Shown here piece by piece: positions 7,014 through 12,338 of a DNA stretch of 12,338 nt (its first letter is position 1; the number at the start of each line of letters is the position of its first letter). The notes under the pieces were generated by a model. That model saw nothing but the letters and a program-made list of their open reading frames with translations, did not search any database and was not told the origin of the DNA. Source of the stretch: Methanobacteriota archaeon (GTDB lineage: Archaea > Thermoplasmatota > Thermoplasmata > RBG-16-68-12); contig VBLR01000161.1 in assembly GCA_005878665.1 (NCBI GenBank), forward strand, positions 1-12,338, in the 5' to 3' direction. Made by a program: the position numbers and the translations under genes.

Positions 7014-7063
7014 GTTCGCCCCTTCGATGAGCCGCCGAAGGTAAGTTCACGGACCCCGCCACA

Positions 7064-7073
7064 AAGATTAAGG
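7064..7073 (+). promoter_or_regulatory. TATA-like box of the toxin-antitoxin operon
   Basis: AAGATTAAGG centred 33 nt before the ATG at 7102 and only 12 nt before the alternative GTG at 7081. It therefore favours 7102 as the antitoxin start. Confidence 0.5.
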
Positions 7074-7080
7074 GGGACGC

Positions 7081-7103
7081 GTGTCTACATTATGTGTCTA
7101 CAT
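7081..7103. repeat. Direct repeat of GTGTCTACAT across the antitoxin start
   Basis: GTGTCTACAT occurs at 7081-7090 and again at 7094-7103, identical over 10 bases with a 13-nt period. The second copy runs into the antitoxin ATG and the palindrome TACATGTA (7099-7106). ACATTATGT between the copies is also an inverted repeat. The predicted transcription start (about 7094-7099) falls inside. This is a likely operator for autoregulation by the AbrB-fold antitoxin; the role is inference. Confidence 0.5.
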
Positions 7104-7314
7104 GTACGCCAAAGTCCGACGCTGGGGGAATGGCCTCGCCCTCCGGGTTCACAAGAAAGACCTCGAGTCTGCGGGGGTCGGCGAGGGAGACGTCGTGCAA
7201 GTCGAGCTGATCCGACTACGCGAGAGTGGACGCTTGGACCTGCGGTCCCTTCCGGTCTTCGAGGACGAGGATCCCCGGGCGAGCGTGCGGCACGACCGGT
7301 ACCTGTACGGGTGA
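7102..7314 (+). CDS. vapB: AbrB/SpoVT-fold antitoxin (VapB type)
   Basis: A 70-residue antitoxin that should bind and neutralise the PIN toxin encoded next and repress the operon. Residues 3-38 form a swapped-hairpin AbrB domain: AKVRRWGNGLALRV, then a short helix (KKDLES) and the GVGEGDVVQVEL segment. The remainder is an acidic then basic tail (PVFEDEDP, then RHDRYLYG) that could be the toxin-binding part. The ATG at 7102 is preferred over GTG 7081 because the AbrB domain starts right after it and the TATA-like box sits 33 nt upstream. It ends 4 nt before the toxin start. The start region overlaps a direct repeat that may be its operator. Confidence 0.8.
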   Translation: MYAKVRRWGNGLALRVHKKDLESAGVGEGDVVQVELIRLRESGRLDLRSLPVFEDEDPRASVRHDRYLYG

Positions 7315-7318
7315 GCCC

Positions 7319-7693
7319 TTGCAGGTCGCGGACACCAGCTTCCTCTACGCACTCTTCTCGAAATCCGACGTCTTCCACAGCAAAGCCCGCCGAGCCGCAA
7401 TCTCCGCCGATGCGATTCTTGTGCCGAGCGAGATTTACTCGGAAACGGTGTCACTCATACATTGCCGCGTGGGATTCGCCGCCGCGAAATCGGCGGGAGG
7501 CTGGATGCGTGCGCAGAAACGAATGGAGGTCGCCGCATCCCCTCGCTCCGTGTTGAATGGGTGCTGGGGGATCTTCCGCGAGGCACGCGGACGGCTCAGC
7601 TACCCCGACGCCGTGGTTCTCGCCTGGTGCCGGGAACGACGCGCCACGCCCCTTGCATTCGATCAGGCGATTCTTCGCCGCGCAAAGAGATAG
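7319..7693 (+). CDS. vapC: PIN-domain ribonuclease toxin (VapC type)
   Basis: A 124-residue PIN-domain protein, probably a magnesium-dependent ribonuclease held inactive by the preceding antitoxin. Acidic active-site candidates are D5 in VADTSFLYALF, E38 or E42 in PSEIYSET, D97 in SYPDAVVLAWC and D115 in AFDQAI, with the usual spacing. No ATG or GTG is available at the correct place; TTG at 7319, 4 nt after the antitoxin stop, gives the normal PIN N-terminus (MQVADTS). The open frame extends back to 7226 but that part overlaps the antitoxin in another frame and is not PIN-like. A weak start would keep toxin synthesis below antitoxin synthesis. It ends 60 nt before transaldolase, which has its own promoter. 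Confidence 0.82.
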   Translation: MQVADTSFLYALFSKSDVFHSKARRAAISADAILVPSEIYSETVSLIHCRVGFAAAKSAGGWMRAQKRMEVAASPRSVLNGCWGIFREARGRLSYPDAVVLAWCRERRATPLAFDQAILRRAKR

Positions 7694-7714
7694 CCACCTG
7701 AAGGGCTGTCAACG

Positions 7715-7722
7715 TTCTTAAC
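7715..7722 (+). promoter_or_regulatory. TATA-like box of the transaldolase gene
   Basis: TTCTTAAC centred 35 nt before the ATG at 7754. It indicates a leader of only about 10 nt without a Shine-Dalgarno site. Confidence 0.5.
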
Positions 7723-7753
7723 CCGGCAGGGGTATCGGCCCGCCCGGACGGCC

Positions 7754-8401
7754 ATGGTCAAGATCTTCTTGGACACCGCGGACATCGACGAGATCCGCGA
7801 GGCGGCATCATGGGGCGTCCTCGACGGCGTCACGACGAACCCGACGCTCGTCGCGAAGACCGGCCGGAAGTGGTCCGAGGTCATCCAGGATATCCTCGCC
7901 CTCGTCGACGGCCCGATCTCCTTGGAAGTCACCACGACCCAGGCCGACGAGATGATCAAGCAGGGCCGGCAACTCGCTAAGCTCCACCAGAACGTCGTCG
8001 TGAAGATCCAGATGACGACGGAGGGCCTCAAGGCGATCAAGGCGCTTTCCTCGGAGGGCGTGCGAATCAACACGACCCTCATCTTCTCGTCGAACCAAGC
8101 GATCCTGGCGGCGAAGGCCGGCGCGAAATACGTGAGCCCGTTCATCGGCCGACTGGACGACATGGGCCAGGAAGGCATGCAAGTGATTCGGGAGATCGTC
8201 GAGATCTTCCGGAACTACGATTGGGAATGCGAGGTCCTCGTCGCGTCGATCCGCCACCCCTTGCACGTGATCGAAGCCGCGAGGCTGGGCGCCGACATCG
8301 TCACGATGCCGTTCGATGTCCTGAAGAAGATGACCCAGCACGCGCTGACGGACGTCGGGCTGAAACGATTCTTGGACGACTGGGCGAAGGTCCCGAAGTA
8401 G
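7754..8401 (+). CDS. tal: Transaldolase, small TalC-type
   Basis: Transfers a dihydroxyacetone unit between sugar phosphates in the non-oxidative pentose phosphate pathway; cytoplasmic. It has 215 residues, typical of the short TalC/FSA subfamily with a class I aldolase barrel. Seen: FLDTAD (5-10), VTTNPTL (26-32), Schiff-base K84 in VVVKIQMT (81-88), YVSPFIGRLDDMG (126-138) and ASIRHPLHV (164-172). Residues that separate the subgroups favour a true transaldolase: E58, S128 and F130 are present where Escherichia coli FSA has Gln59, Ala129 and Tyr131. An oddity is Q86, where relatives usually have proline in the KIPMT segment. It is transcribed alone, 45 nt from the convergent GTPase gene. Confidence 0.93.
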   Translation: MVKIFLDTADIDEIREAASWGVLDGVTTNPTLVAKTGRKWSEVIQDILALVDGPISLEVTTTQADEMIKQGRQLAKLHQNVVVKIQMTTEGLKAIKALSSEGVRINTTLIFSSNQAILAAKAGAKYVSPFIGRLDDMGQEGMQVIREIVEIFRNYDWECEVLVASIRHPLHVIEAARLGADIVTMPFDVLKKMTQHALTDVGLKRFLDDWAKVPK

Positions 8402-8446
8402 CGGACGCCTCGACCCGAACCCGCCGACCGGTCTGGTTCACGCGGC

Positions 8447-9292
8447 CTACTCGACGACGAGGTCCTCGATCGCGGGGCTCGCCGCGACCTTGCGGCCGAG
8501 CGGCGTGATCTGATAGCGGAATGTCGCGGGCAAGGTGCTCGACTTCAGGAACGTCTTCGGACCGGCGTTGTACTGGACGAGGAGCTCCAGTCGCACGAGG
8601 TTGTCGAGTTCCTCCATGACCTCGTCCGGCTTCACATCCTGCATGTTCGCGAACAGCTCGCTCTTCGTGATCCCGTTGCCTTCGCGGCGGGCCGCGAAGA
8701 CGAGGATCCGCTGACGGAGGAGTTTCCGTACCTTCCGGTTCTTCTCTCCGGCCATCATCGCGTCCACGGCCTGACCGATGATCCCGGCGAACGCTTCTTC
8801 GACGCCCTCACCGGTCGCCGCGCTCGTCAGGGAGGTCGGCGCCCCGGGAAAATTCCCTCGGAGCCAGGTGGACTCCTCCGGCCCGATCTTGGAGACCTTT
8901 GCTCGATCGACCTTGTTGAAGACGATCCGGAATGGCACGCCCCCCGTCACGGCCGATATGGCCCGGATCCACTCCGAGAGGGTGCGCAAGGTATCCGGAC
9001 GCTCGATGTCGCACACGGCCAGGGCCCCCTGGGTGCCGTAGAACAGCGCGTCCCGGAAATTCTCCCGGATCGCGTGCTCCCCCATCTGGTCGAAGATCGC
9101 GATGTTCGCCTGGATGACGTCCCCTTCCTCGTCGCCGGGCAGCTCGACGTCGACCCGGTGCATGTGGACGCCGAGGGTGCCCTTGTATTCCGGGTTGTGG
9201 CGGGCCTCGACATAGCGCTGAATGAGGCTCGTCTTGCCAACGGCACGCTCGCCGACGACGTTGATCTTGAGCTTCAGGCGTCGGATTCGCAA
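8447..9292 (-). CDS. Ras-like small GTPase fused to a C-terminal winged helix
   Basis: A 281-residue protein with two parts. Residues 8-180 are a Ras/Rab-like GTPase: P-loop GERAVGKT (14-21), switch I T39, G3 DQMGE (68-72), G4 NKVD (126-129) and G5 TSAATG (156-161). The position of Ras Gln61 in DxxGQ is glutamate here (E72), so intrinsic hydrolysis may differ. Residues about 190-270 resemble a winged helix: NGITKSELFANM, then EVMEELDNLVRLELLVQY and a final ITPLGRKVA wing/helix. A nucleotide-controlled DNA- or protein-binding role is inference. The start is TTG at 9292, since no ATG or GTG is in frame between an upstream stop and the P-loop; the N-terminus is very basic. It is divergent from the regulator/MoxR cluster. 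Confidence 0.85.
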   Translation of the reverse strand: MRIRRLKLKINVVGERAVGKTSLIQRYVEARHNPEYKGTLGVHMHRVDVELPGDEEGDVIQANIAIFDQMGEHAIRENFRDALFYGTQGALAVCDIERPDTLRTLSEWIRAISAVTGGVPFRIVFNKVDRAKVSKIGPEESTWLRGNFPGAPTSLTSAATGEGVEEAFAGIIGQAVDAMMAGEKNRKVRKLLRQRILVFAARREGNGITKSELFANMQDVKPDEVMEELDNLVRLELLVQYNAGPKTFLKSSTLPATFRYQITPLGRKVAASPAIEDLVVE

Positions 9293-9393
9293 GGCCTCGG
9301 CGAGTCCGTTGCCGGCCTCAAAAGCCCTCCGGGACGATTATCAGCCTATCAACTCTGCAAACCGAACGTTAGGCCGCGACCGAACGGGAGGGA

Positions 9394-9403
9394 ATCCTTC
9401 AAG
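9394..9403 (+). promoter_or_regulatory. Possible weak TATA-like box of the regulator/MoxR operon
   Basis: ATCCTTCAAG centred about 32 nt before the ATG at 9432. The distance fits, but the core departs from the CTTAA/CTTAT pattern of other promoters here. The 139-nt region 9293-9431 separates two divergent units and must hold promoters for both. On the minus strand CTGATAATCG (9336-9345), about 48 nt before the GTPase start, is the best candidate there. Confidence 0.25.
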
Positions 9404-9431
9404 AGCCCATGGCGGCATCGGATTCCAGGCC

Positions 9432-9974
9432 ATGGACTCCGGCGGCGCGAAGATCACGTTAGACCAGGAGAGCTTCAAGGCGCTCGCCTCGGACGTCCGC
9501 GTCGGGATCCTGAAGCGCCTCGACACGCGGCGGGAGACGGTCACGGACCTGAGCAACCTCCTGAGTCTGAGCAAGCCGACCCTCCTCGAGCACCTCGAGA
9601 AACTCCAGTCCGCCGGCCTCGTGAAGCGAGTGGACGAGGGGCGGAAGTGGATCTACTACGAACTCTCGGACAAGGGCCGCAAGATCCTGCATCCGGAGCG
9701 CGTCGCGATCACCCTCGTCCTCGGCCTCGCGGTGGCCCTCGCCGCGATCGGCGCGTTCCTCGTGATTTCGGCCAGCTCCGGCGGTCTTGTCGCTGCCCCG
9801 GCGTACAACGCTTCCGCGCCTGCGGCCCAGGCACCCAGCACGTTCGGCGGACCGGTCGCCTTCGCGGGCATCGCGTTCGTCCTCTCCGTCGTCTCCGGCC
9901 TGGTCGCCCTCGCCTTGCGGCTCGTCGGCCAGAAGCGGCGGAAGCAGTTCTTCGAGCAGCTCGGCGTCGCGTGA
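9432..9974 (+). CDS. Membrane-anchored ArsR-like winged-helix regulator
   Basis: A 180-residue protein with an N-terminal winged helix (about residues 10-80: FKALASDVRVGILKRL, recognition region SLSKPTLLEHLEKLQSAGL, wing VDEGRKWIYYELS) and two membrane helices. The helices are around AITLVLGLAVALAAIGAFLVI and PVAFAGIAFVLSVVSGLVALAL, joined by an Ala/Ser/Pro-rich outer loop; the tail is basic. The design fits a transcription factor tethered to the cytoplasmic membrane that may sense an envelope state; no metal-binding cysteine of ArsR type is seen. The open frame extends back to 9222, but those residues overlap the GTPase gene and lack domain character. ATG 9432 gives the usual helix-first N-terminus. 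It is 34 nt before the DUF4129 gene and likely co-transcribed with it. Confidence 0.82.
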   Translation: MDSGGAKITLDQESFKALASDVRVGILKRLDTRRETVTDLSNLLSLSKPTLLEHLEKLQSAGLVKRVDEGRKWIYYELSDKGRKILHPERVAITLVLGLAVALAAIGAFLVISASSGGLVAAPAYNASAPAAQAPSTFGGPVAFAGIAFVLSVVSGLVALALRLVGQKRRKQFFEQLGVA

Positions 9975-10008
9975 CGTCCCGTCTCCCGCGGCAGTCCGGG
10001 AAATCGTT

Positions 10009-10929
10009 ATGAGCGCACGGCGCCTTCGCACAGTCGTGATCCGGCCATGGCGGGGGCGGACCGAGTGGGCGGTCCCTCTGCTCCTGTTCCTCGCGATCGT
10101 CCTCGTCGCGGCGCTCGCGTTCAACGTCGCGAACCTCGACACCGGGGGAGAGGCGATCCCGGGAGGGAGTGTTGCCGGCGGCACGGAGCCGACCGCCCTC
10201 GGCTTCCTCGACCCGCTCCTCGGCGACGTCTTCCTCGTCCTCTTCGCGAGTTCCGTCGTCGCGATCCTCGTGTTCGCGTTGCTCCGCCGGCGGGTCCGCC
10301 CCAAGGCGCCCACGAAACCGTTCTCATGGTGGCAGGTCGTCTCGTCCGCGATCGGGCTCGTGTTGGTCTTCGCGCTCCTGCTCGTCTGGCCCCGGATGAT
10401 TCACGCGCTCCGCGTCGGCCAGACCGCTCCGACGACGGGTGATGCGGGGGCGGCGAGTGGCGCCGGATGGCCCGTCGCGGCGGGCGCGCCCCTCGGCTTG
10501 TTCCTCGGCCTGACGGTCTTCGCGACGATTGTCATCTTGTTCGCCTTGCTCCGACGCGGCGCTGGCGTCGTCGAGATCGAAGACGAGCCGCCGGGAGACG
10601 ATCCGATGGCGCGACATGCCGCGGCCGACGCGGTGCAGGACGCGATCGAGGAGCTCGAGGTCGGCGGAGACGTCCGGTCCGTGATCCTCGCGTGCTTCCA
10701 CCGGTTCTGCGCGCTCCTCGGCGCTCGCGGAATCACGGCGCAGGGCGCCCTCACCCCGAGGGAGCTCGAGGGCCTCGCGGTCGAGCGCCTCCGGGTCTCC
10801 CGGGACGCTTCGGAGACCCTGACCTCCCTCTTCGAGGAGGCCCGCTACAGCGAGCATCCGCTGGGCGAGGCGGACCGCCAACGGGCGATCGAGAGCCTCG
10901 CGGGCATCCGGGTCGCGTTGGGGGCGTAG
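10009..10929 (+). CDS. DUF4129 domain membrane protein
   Basis: A 306-residue membrane protein with four predicted helices (about residues 19-40, 70-92, 104-127 and 155-181) and a C-terminal cytoplasmic DUF4129-like domain (about 200-305). In that domain DVRSVILACFHRFCALLG is followed by GALTPRELEGLA, then LTSLFEEARYSEHPLGEADR, which is the family TPxE...aRYS pattern. Function is unknown; DUF4129 proteins commonly lie with MoxR ATPases and DUF58 or transglutaminase-like proteins, as here. ATG 10009 is used, since the frame upstream to 9787 overlaps the regulator gene and is not membrane-like. It follows the regulator by 34 nt and is separated from the next gene by 1 nt. Confidence 0.85.
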   Translation: MSARRLRTVVIRPWRGRTEWAVPLLLFLAIVLVAALAFNVANLDTGGEAIPGGSVAGGTEPTALGFLDPLLGDVFLVLFASSVVAILVFALLRRRVRPKAPTKPFSWWQVVSSAIGLVLVFALLLVWPRMIHALRVGQTAPTTGDAGAASGAGWPVAAGAPLGLFLGLTVFATIVILFALLRRGAGVVEIEDEPPGDDPMARHAAADAVQDAIEELEVGGDVRSVILACFHRFCALLGARGITAQGALTPRELEGLAVERLRVSRDASETLTSLFEEARYSEHPLGEADRQRAIESLAGIRVALGA

Positions 10930-10930
10930 G

Positions 10931-11530
10931 ATGTTCCGGCGGGGGATTCCGGCCACCACGGGCCATCCCCCTGGGCTCGAGCCGCGGCCGCGGATCCCGC
11001 TCCCCGCGGTCGGCATGATCCTCGCGTTCGCGGTGCTCCTCGGGATGCTCCTGTACTACGCGCAATTCAGCGGAGCCATCCGGTGGCTGCTCGGGGTCCT
11101 CGCGTTGGCGGCCCTCGCGGGGATCGCGTGGGGTCAGATCCGGCGGCGGACGGCGGAACCGGCGCCGCTCGTCGGCCCGCGGTCCCCCGAGACGAGCCGC
11201 GATGGCGAGCTCGACTTGTTCGCGGCCGCCGTGCGACGGGCGTCCCGCGGCCTGCCCTACAGCCAGGTCCTCGTCGCATCCCGCGCGCGGTCGGCGTTCC
11301 TCGAGCGGGCCCGGCTCGCCCTCGGCCTCCCGCCCGAGACGATCCGCGACGCGCAGCGGGACCCGGGCGCGCTCCGGCGGCTGTTCGGCGACGACGCCCT
11401 CGTGGACTTCCTGTATCTCGAGGCGGGCGACCTCGACGATCGGTTCGCCTGGGTCCAACGGGCTCGCGCCCGAGGCAGTTTCGACCGCGAGTTCCGCGAC
11501 GTCCTCGCGCGGATGGAGGCGTGGCGGTGA
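10931..11530 (+). CDS. Two-helix membrane protein of the MoxR cluster, unknown function
   Basis: A 199-residue protein with a Pro/Arg-rich N-terminus, two adjacent membrane helices (about residues 25-43 and 48-67), and a charged cytoplasmic region of about 130 residues that appears helical (DLFAAAVRRASRG, then RARSAFLERARLALG and RDPGALRRLFG). I do not recognise a named domain. By position and design it resembles the short membrane proteins placed between DUF4129 and MoxR/DUF58 genes in other archaea (haloarchaeal DUF7269-like), but that is inference from layout. It starts 1 nt after the DUF4129 stop, and its TGA overlaps the GTG start of MoxR by 4 nt, so all three should be translated together. 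Confidence 0.75.
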   Translation: MFRRGIPATTGHPPGLEPRPRIPLPAVGMILAFAVLLGMLLYYAQFSGAIRWLLGVLALAALAGIAWGQIRRRTAEPAPLVGPRSPETSRDGELDLFAAAVRRASRGLPYSQVLVASRARSAFLERARLALGLPPETIRDAQRDPGALRRLFGDDALVDFLYLEAGDLDDRFAWVQRARARGSFDREFRDVLARMEAWR

Positions 11531-12338
11531 ACATCGCGTCCGTCCGGGAGGTCGGGGGCGATCTCCTCGACGCGGTCGAGACCGTGATCGTCGGCAAACG
11601 CGCGGTCCTGGAACGCGTCCTCTGGGCGATCCTCGGCGACGGTCATCTCCTGATCGAGGACGTCCCCGGGTTGGCGAAGACGTTGATCGCGAAGTCGTTC
11701 GCCGCGGGCCTGGGCCTCTCGTTTCGCCGCATCCAATTCACGCCGGACCTGCTCCCCGCGGACATCACGGGGACATACGTGTTCGACCGCAAGACCGGCG
11801 ACTTCGTCCTTCGACGGGGTCCGGTCTTCACGAACGTGCTCCTCGCGGACGAAATCAACCGGGCGCCGCCGAAGACGCAGAGCGCGCTCCTCGAGGCGAT
11901 GCAGGAACGCCAGGCGACCCTGGAGGGGGAGACGTTCCATCTGGACCGGCCGTTCTTCGTGATCGCGACGCAGAATCCGATCGAGCACGAGGGCACGTAC
12001 CCGCTCCCCGAGGCCCAGGTCGATCGCTTCCTCCTGAAGATCGACGTCGGCTATCCGACGCGGGAGGGGGAGATCGAGGTCCTCGAGCGGCGCCGGAGGC
12101 GTCGCGCCGACGATGCCACGCTCGAAGCGGTCACGACGCCGGACGAGGTGCGCGCCCTGCAGGCCGCGATCGAGGACGTCCACGTGGAACCGGCGGTCGA
12201 AGGATACATGGTCGACATCGTGGCGGCGACCCGGGCCCACAGCCAGGTCGACGTCGGCGCGAGCCCACGGGGGTCGCTCGCCTTGCTCAAGGTGTCGCGC
12301 GCCCGCGCCGCGATCGCCGGACGGGATTTCGTGACGCC
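11527..12338 (+). CDS. moxR: MoxR-family AAA+ ATPase, C-terminus cut by window edge
   Basis: A cytoplasmic AAA+ ATPase of the MoxR group, thought to act as a chaperone in maturing or inserting partner complexes. The 270 visible residues lack only the tail of a protein usually about 310-330 long. Seen: the Walker A variant EDVPGLAKT (44-52, the Gly before Lys replaced by Ala, a form I recall in MoxR proteins), QFTPDLLPADITG (70-82), Walker B LLADEINRAPPKTQ (105-118), sensor 1 VIATQNP (145-151), the EGTYPLPEAQVDRF arginine-finger region (155-168) and sensor 2 SPRG (246-249). Translation starts with GTG 11527 inside a GTGA overlap. DUF58 would be the expected next gene beyond the edge. Confidence 0.93.
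   Translation, partial: MNIASVREVGGDLLDAVETVIVGKRAVLERVLWAILGDGHLLIEDVPGLAKTLIAKSFAAGLGLSFRRIQFTPDLLPADITGTYVFDRKTGDFVLRRGPVFTNVLLADEINRAPPKTQSALLEAMQERQATLEGETFHLDRPFFVIATQNPIEHEGTYPLPEAQVDRFLLKIDVGYPTREGEIEVLERRRRRRADDATLEAVTTPDEVRALQAAIEDVHVEPAVEGYMVDIVAATRAHSQVDVGASPRGSLALLKVSRARAAIAGRDFVT

Noticed and set aside
8402..8446. Weak inverted repeats (GAACC/GGTTC and GACCGGTC) between transaldolase and the GTPase gene
   Set aside because: The stems are short and mismatched inside, as expected by chance in GC-rich DNA; not strong enough to call a terminator.
9222..9431. Upstream extension of the membrane-anchored regulator
   Set aside because: It overlaps the start of the GTPase gene and encodes no domain; ATG 9432 gives the usual winged-helix N-terminus.
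1..12338. Search for tRNA, rRNA, CRISPR arrays, transposases and attachment sites
   Set aside because: No repeat-spacer pattern, terminal inverted repeats, transposase motifs or structural RNA signatures were seen by eye.

Overview
The window looks like chromosomal DNA of a GC-rich archaeon, possibly a member of the Thermoplasmatota; that last placement is inference. The signs are a transketolase split into two genes, TATA-like boxes (core YTTAW) about 29-35 nt before several start codons that lack a Shine-Dalgarno site, a secreted protein rich in N-glycosylation sequons, winged-helix proteins with membrane anchors, and a Ras-like GTPase fused to a winged helix. I see no rRNA, tRNA, CRISPR array, insertion sequence or phage gene.

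Layout. 1-624 (-) is ribulose-phosphate 3-epimerase, cut at its C-terminus by the window edge. 708-1694 (-) is a secreted glycoprotein-like protein. 1695-1989 is a noncoding stretch with a promoter and a hairpin. 1990-2223 (+) is a small two-helix membrane protein, followed by the two transketolase halves at 2255-3148 and 3145-4107 (+). 4138-4776 (-) encodes a DUF1326 protein and 4901-5683 (+) a DUF2182 membrane protein; they are divergent and share an intergenic region. 5737-6978 (-) is an MFS exporter. 7102-7314 and 7319-7693 (+) form a VapBC-type toxin-antitoxin pair. 7754-8401 (+) is transaldolase. 8447-9292 (-) is the GTPase with a C-terminal winged helix. Divergent from it, 9432-12338 (+) is a tight run: a membrane-anchored ArsR-like regulator, a DUF4129 membrane protein, a small membrane protein and a MoxR ATPase cut by the right edge.

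How the genes fit together. Epimerase, transketolase and transaldolase are three of the four activities of the non-oxidative pentose phosphate pathway, in three separate transcription units within 8.4 kb; ribose-5-phosphate isomerase is not here. The active-site residues of the transaldolase match true transaldolases rather than fructose-6-phosphate aldolase. DUF1326 and DUF2182 are cysteine-bearing families of unknown function that I recall as frequent neighbours. The right-hand cluster is a MoxR-type chaperone module with its own membrane-tethered DNA-binding protein, sharing a short intergenic region with a Ras-like GTPase that carries a DNA-binding-type fold. This last region is the best candidate for an undescribed system.

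Promoters fall into two classes. Genes without a Shine-Dalgarno site have the box about 29-35 nt before the start. Two genes with a good Shine-Dalgarno site have it about 44-46 nt before the start. This agreement helped choose the starts of several genes.
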